Shown here one piece after another: positions 1 to 4,681 of a stretch of DNA of 7,416 nucleotides. This stretch comes from Acidobacteriota bacterium (lineage in GTDB: Bacteria > Acidobacteriota > Polarisedimenticolia > J045). The position numbers and the translations under genes are program-made. The stretch is from the NCBI GenBank assembly GCA_027001345.1, contig JALTMS010000121.1, positions 1 through 7,416 on the forward strand. Reading direction: 5' to 3'. The notes beneath the pieces are model-generated. The model was given only the letters and a program-made list of their open reading frames with translations. It was not told the origin of the DNA and ran no database searches. Numbering within the stretch: position 1 is the stretch's first letter; each line of letters opens with the position of its first letter.

Positions 1-1
1 C

Positions 2-496
2 CCGCGCTTTGCGGATCGGGAAGTCCAGCGACCGTTCCAGGCCGTCGCCGATCTCGAGCGCTGCGACGACCTGCTGGCCACCATCGAGTGTCTCGGCGCC
101 TTTCTCGAAACCCGCCTCGGTGCGGAAAGCACCGACTTGCCCGAACTCGCCTCCCTACCTGCCTGCCGCCGCACGCCGGAGGAGGTGGAGTGGTCGGCGG
201 TGGCCCTGACCGCCATCGCCCGGCGCGCTCTCGGCGGCGAGGGCACACCCCTGCCCCTGACGGTCGGCGAGGTCGAGCAGGCCCTGGCCCTGCTGCTCGA
301 CGGGCGGCACGCGGCTCCTCGCTACAGCGCGGCCTTCACCGCCGCCGCCGCGCAACTCGGCCTGAGCACGGCGACCGCTTTTCTCGCCGCCCGACTGGAG
401 GATTCGGCTCAGGCCGCAAGGGGCCAGACGCCTCCGGATCCGGCCCGTCTCAGAGCCCTGCTTTTCGCCGCTCCGGAGGGCTCGACTCCGCGTTGA
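2..496 (+). CDS. 3' end of an unrecognised helical protein (5' end outside window)
   Basis: The frame is open from the left edge (first full codon at 2) to a TGA at 494-496, giving 164 C-terminal residues. An in-frame ATG at 137 exists, but the reading frame and the same Ala/Leu/Arg-rich composition continue upstream of it, so I treat this as the tail of a longer gene. The fragment is rich in Ala, Leu, Arg and Glu, contains no lysine, and looks all-helical: amphipathic stretches such as QAVADLERCDDLLATIE and a later AFTAAAAQLGL segment. It ends in a Pro/Ala-rich tail, APEGSTPR. There are three scattered cysteines but no CxxC pair, no transmembrane segment and no catalytic motif I recognise. 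The general look vaguely recalls the C-terminal part of DUF6178-type proteins, but this is a weak impression and not an assignment. Its stop codon overlaps the promoter of the downstream tRNA gene. Being on the opposite strand from the lyase operon, it is probably functionally unrelated to it. Confidence 0.62.
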   Translation, partial: PRFADREVQRPFQAVADLERCDDLLATIECLGAFLETRLGAESTDLPELASLPACRRTPEEVEWSAVALTAIARRALGGEGTPLPLTVGEVEQALALLLDGRHAAPRYSAAFTAAAAQLGLSTATAFLAARLEDSAQAARGQTPPDPARLRALLFAAPEGSTPR

Positions 497-521
497 CGCC
501 CCGTCGGACGCAGCGTATTCT
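493..521 (+). promoter_or_regulatory. Sigma70-type promoter of the tRNA-Cys gene
   Basis: A -35 element TTGACG (493-498) and a -10 element TATTCT (516-521) are separated by exactly 17 bp, matching the consensus TTGACA-N17-TATAAT at 5/6 and 4/6 positions. The -35 box contains the TGA stop codon (494-496) of the upstream gene. The expected transcription start, around 527-529, leaves a leader of about 35 nt before the tRNA. The AT-leaning -10 stands out against very GC-rich surroundings. Motif and placement are seen directly; activity is inferred. Confidence 0.7.
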
Positions 522-529
522 CTTCGCTC

Positions 530-551
530 CGAGGCGCCCGGCGGGCCCTCG
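530..551 (+). other. GC-rich hairpin in the tRNA leader
   Basis: CGAGG (530-534) pairs with CCTCG (547-551), and GCCC (536-539) pairs with GGGC (543-546). C535 is a single bulge and GGC a 3-nt loop, giving nine base pairs. It lies between the predicted transcription start and the tRNA 5' end and leaves 11 nt before the mature tRNA. No U-tract follows on either strand, so a classical intrinsic terminator is unlikely. It may be a 5'-leader structure of the tRNA precursor, or a weak transcription block for read-through from the upstream gene or, on the other strand, from the citF operon. Confidence 0.45.
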
Positions 552-562
552 AATCGTCTTCA

Positions 563-637
563 GGCGCCGTGGCCAAGTGGCTAAGGCAGAGGTCTGCAAA
601 ACCTTTATCCCCGGTTCGAATCCGGGCGGCGCCTCCA
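563..637 (+). tRNA. tRNA-Cys (anticodon GCA), CCA encoded
   Basis: The full cloverleaf can be drawn. The acceptor stem is GGCGCCG (563-569) with CGGCGCC (627-633), seven Watson-Crick pairs. The D stem is GCC/GGC. The anticodon stem GAGGT/ACCTT encloses the loop CTGCAAA with anticodon GCA. There is a 4-nt variable region, and the T stem CCCGG/CCGGG encloses the loop TTCGAAT. The discriminator base is T634 (U73), a known identity element for cysteinyl-tRNA synthetase together with the GCA anticodon. CCA (635-637) is genomically encoded. It decodes UGC and, by wobble, UGU. The gene stands alone with its own promoter and converges on citF, whose stop codon lies 16 bp away. Confidence 0.96.
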
Positions 638-653
638 GCCTCGCGCTTGCTTC

Positions 654-2237
654 TCAGCTCCCGAAAGGGCTTGAGGACTCGACCCGGTAGACCGTGTCGA
701 TCACCGTGCCGTCGACCCACTTGATCACGGCGACGGGATCGTCGGTGATCGCGGGACGCTCAGGGGCGCCGCCGCAGAGGGCTTCCACCTCGGCCTTGAT
801 CTCCTCGAGGGGGCGGATCGGCAGGTCGGAGCCGGCCAGCGCATCGAGCAGATCCTCCCGCCGGGGGTTGATGGCGATGCCCCGCTCGGTGGCCACCACG
901 TCGACCAGCTCTCCGGGGCCGGTGATGGTGGTCACCTCGTCGACGATCACCGGCAGGCGGTCGCGGAAGCTGGGCACGGCCAGCACCGTGCAACGGGAAA
1001 ACAGGCAGTTCTGCCAGCCGCCGATGCCGTGGAGCAGGCGGCCGTCGGAGTGGGTCACCACGTTGGCGTTGAAGTTCAGGTCGACCTCCGTGGCTCCCAA
1101 CACCGCCACGTCCACCATCGAGGCGAAGTTCCCCTTGCCGTGGTGGTTGTAGGAGGTGAAAGGCGAGGTGGGCACATGGCGCGGATCGCCGGCGATGGAC
1201 TCCACTCCCGCCAGATCGAAGGTCTGCCCATCGAGGATGTAGTCGGTCAGCCCTTCCTGTAGCAGGTCCACCAGGTAGCGGGTCGAGCCGCCACGCACGA
1301 AACGCGCCCGCACCTTCGCCTCACGCATCATCTCCTTGAGGAAACCCACGAAGGCCAGGGCGATCCCCCCCGCCCCGGCCTGGAACGAAAAGCCGTCGCG
1401 CAGAATGCCCGCGTCGCGGATCATCCGGGCGATCATCTCGGCGGTGCGCAGCCGATCCGGCGAACGGGTGATGCGGGTCGTCCCCGAGATGATCTTCGCC
1501 GGATCCCCGATGGACTCCACCTCCACCACGTAGTCCACGTTGTTGCCCTGCACCTGCCAGGGAATGCAGGGAAAGGGCACCAGGTTGTCGGTGACCACGA
1601 TCACCTTTTCGGCGTAGAGCGAGTCGGCCAGGGCGAAGTTGATCGACCCGCAGGCCGAAGGCCCCCGGCTGCCGGTGGCGTTGCCGAAGGGGTCGGCGGT
1701 GGGCGCGGCGATCACCGCCACGTCGATCTTCACCTCCCCGTCCTGGATCGCCTGCCAGCGGCCGCCATGGGAGCGCAGCACACCCATCCCGCGCATCCTG
1801 CCCGCCGAGCAGTAGGCCCCCAGAGGGCCGTTCATGCTGCCCTCGATGTGATGCACCGTGCCGTCGTCCATCAGCTCGGTGACCGGGGCGTGACAGGGAA
1901 ACGAAGCACTGGGAAACCACATCAGGTCCCGCACACCCATCTCCCGCGCGGCCTCCAGGGCGGCGAGGGCCACGCCGTCGCCGTTGCGCAGGTGGTGGTG
2001 GGTCGAGATCGTCATCCCGTCACGCAGCCCGCAAGCCTCGAGAGCCGCCCGCAGGTCGGGCAGACGCTTGTCGCCATCAGCGGGATAATCCGCCGCGGAA
2101 GCCACCGTCGGCCCCCAGCGCCGCCCCTCCGGCCGGTGGACGTCGATACCCCGGTAGGGCACCTGCTCGCGGTCCGCGATCGACGAGGGCACGCGCCGGC
2201 CCAGGGCGTTGACCACCATCGCACCGTGCTCTCTCAT
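654..2237 (-). CDS. citF: Citrate lyase alpha subunit, CitF family (citrate CoA-transferase), divergent clade
   Basis: The gene encodes 527 residues, close to the roughly 510 usual for CitF. In citrate lyase the alpha subunit exchanges the acetyl group on the acyl-carrier subunit for citrate, producing citryl-ACP and free acetate (family knowledge). Family blocks seen in order: TISTHHHLRNGD (76-87), LRSHGGRWQAI (154-164), a GNATGS segment (185-190), ACGSINFALADS (195-206), VTDNLVPFP (215-223), GFSFQAGAGG (282-291), EGLTDYILD (328-336), VDLNFNANVVTHSDG (385-399) and ERGIAINPRR (451-460). Some blocks depart from the textbook enzyme: GSMNGPLGAYCSAG (133-146) replaces the usual serine/glycine-rich loop, and GIGGWQNCLFSRC (404-416) replaces the usual GGHSDT-like segment. 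It may therefore belong to a distinct CitF clade or use another citrate-like substrate. The start ATG overlaps the stop of the fused citD-citE gene as ATGA. A longer open frame upstream (to 2801) lies inside that gene and lacks CitF homology, so it is not used. Last gene of the operon. Confidence 0.93.
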   Translation of the reverse strand: MREHGAMVVNALGRRVPSSIADREQVPYRGIDVHRPEGRRWGPTVASAADYPADGDKRLPDLRAALEACGLRDGMTISTHHHLRNGDGVALAALEAAREMGVRDLMWFPSASFPCHAPVTELMDDGTVHHIEGSMNGPLGAYCSAGRMRGMGVLRSHGGRWQAIQDGEVKIDVAVIAAPTADPFGNATGSRGPSACGSINFALADSLYAEKVIVVTDNLVPFPCIPWQVQGNNVDYVVEVESIGDPAKIISGTTRITRSPDRLRTAEMIARMIRDAGILRDGFSFQAGAGGIALAFVGFLKEMMREAKVRARFVRGGSTRYLVDLLQEGLTDYILDGQTFDLAGVESIAGDPRHVPTSPFTSYNHHGKGNFASMVDVAVLGATEVDLNFNANVVTHSDGRLLHGIGGWQNCLFSRCTVLAVPSFRDRLPVIVDEVTTITGPGELVDVVATERGIAINPRREDLLDALAGSDLPIRPLEEIKAEVEALCGGAPERPAITDDPVAVIKWVDGTVIDTVYRVESSSPFGS

Positions 2238-2252
2238 CCTTGCCCGTCCTCC
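2234..2252 (-). promoter_or_regulatory. citF ribosome binding site and ATGA coupling site
   Basis: Read on the minus strand, GGAGG (complement of 2248-2252) precedes the citF ATG (2235-2237) by 10 nt. The last base of that ATG and the two before it sit in ATGA, where TGA (2234-2236) ends citD-citE. This arrangement typically gives translational coupling and near-equal subunit amounts, as expected for a complex of lyase and transferase subunits. It also fixes the citF start. Confidence 0.75.
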
Positions 2253-3466
2253 CGCTGGTCTTCCAGCAGCCCCATCCGGCGCGCTCGCGCCACCAGAGCC
2301 AGCGCCCGATCCACCACCGGGGGATCGATCATCTTGCTCCCCAGAGCCACCACCGCCCGCCCGGCGGCGCGAGCCGCCTCGAAGGCCTCGACCACCCGCA
2401 GGGCCCGCTCGATCTCCCGCGGCTCGGGGGCGAAGGCCCGGTGCACCACCGGCACCTGGGAGGGATGAATGCAGCCCATGCCCTCGAAGCCCATCGCCCG
2501 ACTGCGCCGCCCCCAGCGCTCGAGGCCCTCCAGGTCGGCGATGTCGCCGTAGACCGAGTCGATGGCCTGGCAGCCCGCGGCGCGAGCGGCATTGACCAGG
2601 CGCGAGCGGGCCCAGGCGCTTTCCTCGCCGCCGGGAGTCTTGGCCACTCCCAGGTCCGCGGTGTAGTCCTCCAGGCCGATGGTCAGCGCGGCCACCCGGC
2701 TCGAGGCGGCGGCGATCTCCGATGCGGCCTCGATCCCCCGGGCGGACTCGAGGATCGGCATCAGCCACACATCCACCTCGTCCCCCTGGTCGGCGACGCA
2801 CGCATCGACCCGCGCACTGACCTCCCGCACCTGCTCGGCCGACTCCACTTTCGGGATCAGCAGCAGCGACGGCCGGACCGCGAGCACCACGTCCAGATCA
2901 TCGAGACCCGCCGGAAGCTGGTTGATGCGCACCATGCGCTCGGCCGCGCCGAAATCCAGGTCTCGCAGGGCCGTGGCGACCAGCCATCGGGCGGCGTCCT
3001 TTTCGTCGGGATGCACCGAATCCTCCAGGTCGAGGATGATCCCGTCGGCGCCGTAGAGTCCGGCATTGGTCATCAGCTTGGGATCGCTGCCGGGGATGTA
3101 GAGCCGGCTGCGCCGCAGGCGATCTTTCGGCACCCGATCGGGGGGATGCCGCGCCCGGCCGAGAGGCGCCGGCCGCGCCCCCGCCCGGACCAGCGCCGCC
3201 CGGACCCGGGCATCGATGGCGAAGGGCAGCGCACCGGCATCGGTGATCTGCAAGCGGCCATGCTCGATGCCATGGAGCCGGACGAGGGCCTCGACCTGCT
3301 CGTGGATCGCCCGACCGTAGTAGAGGGCGACCCGCGAATCCACCACGACCTCGATGCCTCCCGTGGTCGCCGGCTCGAAGGTCACATGGAGATCGGAGCG
3401 CACCTTCTCGCCCCGCCGCCCCGCCTGGGCGGAGTGCAACGCTCCGGAGCCCCGGGCCTGGTTCAT
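2234..3466 (-). CDS. citDE: Fused citrate lyase gamma-beta protein (CitD acyl carrier + CitE lyase)
   Basis: One 410-residue frame contains two normally separate subunits. Residues about 8-95 are a CitD-type acyl carrier domain: a GRRGEKVRSD segment (16-25), VDSRVALYYGRAI (42-54), and ITDAGALPFAIDARVRAAL (74-92). Ser24 is the best candidate for the phosphoribosyl-dephospho-CoA attachment site, although the context differs from the classical LES(G/S)D. Residues 96-118 are an Arg/Pro-rich linker. Residues about 119-400 are CitE, of the HpcH/HpaI aldolase superfamily: RSRLYIPGSDPKLM (119-132), GADGIILDLEDSV (139-151), VRIN with Arg180, PILESARGI with Glu240, IGLEDYTADLG with Asp267, SVYGDI (304-309), and GCIHPSQV (331-338). 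Arg180 and the Glu240/Asp267 metal ligands match residues used by family members (inferred by alignment from memory). CitE cleaves citryl-ACP to acetyl-ACP plus oxaloacetate. The start at 3466 follows the dehydrogenase stop by 15 bp and has a good ribosome binding site. Separate CitD is about 95 and CitE about 290 residues, so the sum fits a true fusion. Confidence 0.92.
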   Translation of the reverse strand: MNQARGSGALHSAQAGRRGEKVRSDLHVTFEPATTGGIEVVVDSRVALYYGRAIHEQVEALVRLHGIEHGRLQITDAGALPFAIDARVRAALVRAGARPAPLGRARHPPDRVPKDRLRRSRLYIPGSDPKLMTNAGLYGADGIILDLEDSVHPDEKDAARWLVATALRDLDFGAAERMVRINQLPAGLDDLDVVLAVRPSLLLIPKVESAEQVREVSARVDACVADQGDEVDVWLMPILESARGIEAASEIAAASSRVAALTIGLEDYTADLGVAKTPGGEESAWARSRLVNAARAAGCQAIDSVYGDIADLEGLERWGRRSRAMGFEGMGCIHPSQVPVVHRAFAPEPREIERALRVVEAFEAARAAGRAVVALGSKMIDPPVVDRALALVARARRMGLLEDQREDGQG

Positions 3467-3471
3467 CGGTG

Positions 3472-3477
3472 CACCTC
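3472..3477 (-). promoter_or_regulatory. Ribosome binding site of citD-citE
   Basis: On the minus strand GAGGTG (within AGGCGAGGTG) ends 5 nt before the ATG at 3464-3466. It sits entirely in the 15-bp gap after the dehydrogenase TAG and supports the start that includes the CitD domain. Confidence 0.75.
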
Positions 3478-3481
3478 GCCT

Positions 3482-4666
3482 CTAGAGGGCGGCGATGATG
3501 GCGTCGGTCAACTCCACCGTGCTCGCCGCACCCTTCGAGATTACGTCCGGACCGCCGCTGAGCTTCATCATGTCATAGGCCCGGACCTTGCCCTCGGCGA
3601 CCACGGTGGCCACCGCCCCGCGGACCCGATCGGCCTTCTCCCCCTCACCGAGGTGATCGAGCATCATCGCCGCGGAGAGAATCATCGCGATCGGATTGAC
3701 GATCGGCGGGTCGAGATCCTCGTACTTCGGCGCCGAGCCGTGGGTCGGTTCGAACACCGCCACCTCGTCGCCGATATTTCCCGAGCAGGCGAAGCCCAGC
3801 CCGCCGACCAGGCCGGCGAAGGCATCGGAGACGATGTCGCCGAAAAGGTTGCCGGCCACCAACACGCCGTAGCTTTCCGGATTCTTGGTCAGCCACATCA
3901 TCTGGGCGTCGATATTGGTCGACCACAGGGCGATGTCGTCGTACTCCGCCTTCACCTCGGCGGCGATTTCCTCCATCATTCCGGAGGTCTCGCGCAACAC
4001 GTTGGGCTTCTCGCAGACGGTCACCGACTCGTAGCCGTGCTTGCGGGCGTAGTCGAAGGCGGCCCGCAGGATGCGCTCGCAGGCGCGCCGGGTGAACAGG
4101 CGTACCGAGATCGCCATCTGCTCCGGCGGCACGTCGGCAAAGGCCTTCCACTTCGGGTGGGTCGCCATCGCCGCGCGCAGACCCTCGGGCGGATCGCTCC
4201 ACTCCAGCCCGCAGTAGAGGCCCTCGGTGTTCTGGCGGAAGATCACCGCATCGACCTCGGGCTCCTCGAAACCGCCGTCCGCCGAACGACGGATGAAGTT
4301 CAACGGATTGCCCGGGAACGAGCGGCAGGGGCGGATGCAGACATCCAGGTTGAAGCGCTGGCGCAGGCCGACGATCGGGCTGAAGTAGACGTAGCCCTTG
4401 TCCCGCAACTCCGGCGACAGCTCGGCGAGGGCTGCCGGCTTGGGTTTGGAAGTGATCGCTCCGAACAGCCCCGTCTTGTGCTCGGCCAGCAGCTCGACGG
4501 TGCGCTCGGGCAGGGCGTTGCCTTCCTTGACCCAGAACTCCCAGCCGATGTCGGCGTGAACATAGTCGGCCTCGAAACCCACCGCTTCGAGGACCCGGAT
4601 GGCCTGGGGCAGAACGACCTTGCCGATTCCGTCTCCCGGCATGCTGACAATGGTTTGGCGCGTCAT
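3482..4666 (-). CDS. Isocitrate/homoisocitrate/isopropylmalate-type dehydrogenase
   Basis: A 394-residue beta-decarboxylating dehydrogenase that oxidises a 2-hydroxy-3-carboxy acid to a 2-oxo acid plus CO2, or runs in reverse. Motifs in order: SMPGDGIG (8-15) at the N-terminus; the substrate-arginine region LRQRFNLDVCIRPCRSFPG (101-119); FRQNTEGLYCGLEW (143-156) with the conserved catalytic Tyr151, resembling the RENSED/RENTEG loop of isocitrate dehydrogenases rather than isopropylmalate dehydrogenase; CEKPNVLRE (218-226), giving the catalytic Lys220; metal aspartates Asp253 in NIDAQ and Asp277/Asp281 in GDIVSDAF; and the cofactor loop THGSAPKY (308-315). Lys314-Tyr315 are the pair that in E. 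coli Icd favours NADP, whereas NAD enzymes usually have Asp there. The CEKPNV sequence differs from the common V(H/D)K(A/G)N form, so this is an atypical clade. The substrate could be isocitrate or homoisocitrate. The start ATG has GGAG 10 nt upstream and lies 15 bp after the preceding stop codon. Confidence 0.9.
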   Translation of the reverse strand: MTRQTIVSMPGDGIGKVVLPQAIRVLEAVGFEADYVHADIGWEFWVKEGNALPERTVELLAEHKTGLFGAITSKPKPAALAELSPELRDKGYVYFSPIVGLRQRFNLDVCIRPCRSFPGNPLNFIRRSADGGFEEPEVDAVIFRQNTEGLYCGLEWSDPPEGLRAAMATHPKWKAFADVPPEQMAISVRLFTRRACERILRAAFDYARKHGYESVTVCEKPNVLRETSGMMEEIAAEVKAEYDDIALWSTNIDAQMMWLTKNPESYGVLVAGNLFGDIVSDAFAGLVGGLGFACSGNIGDEVAVFEPTHGSAPKYEDLDPPIVNPIAMILSAAMMLDHLGEGEKADRVRGAVATVVAEGKVRAYDMMKLSGGPDVISKGAASTVELTDAIIAAL

Positions 4667-4681
4667 GGCGTCTTGTCTCCG

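Noticed and set aside
563..637. tRNA-Cys as an integration (att) site for a mobile element.
   Set aside because: No integrase gene and no second copy of the tRNA 3' end are seen in the window. The neighbours are metabolic genes of similar base composition.
653..675. Imperfect stem CTCAG...CCC-GAAA-GGG...GAG as a possible terminator between the tRNA and citF.
   Set aside because: It has bulges on both arms, lies partly within the citF coding end, and no T-run follows on either strand.
88..690. A 200-codon plus-strand frame covering the tRNA.
   Set aside because: It runs through the tRNA-Cys gene and its promoter, has Arg/Pro/Gly-rich low-complexity content, and conflicts with the better frame ending at 496.
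2238..2801. N-terminal extension of citF up to 2801 (715-residue frame).
   Set aside because: The extra residues are an Arg/Gly-rich out-of-frame reading of the citE region. The CitF-like sequence and ATGA coupling support the start at 2237.
3131..3133. Internal GTG as a possible separate start for CitE, which would leave CitD as an independent gene.
   Set aside because: The bases before it are C-rich with no Shine-Dalgarno, and no stop codon separates the two domains, so a fusion is the simpler reading.
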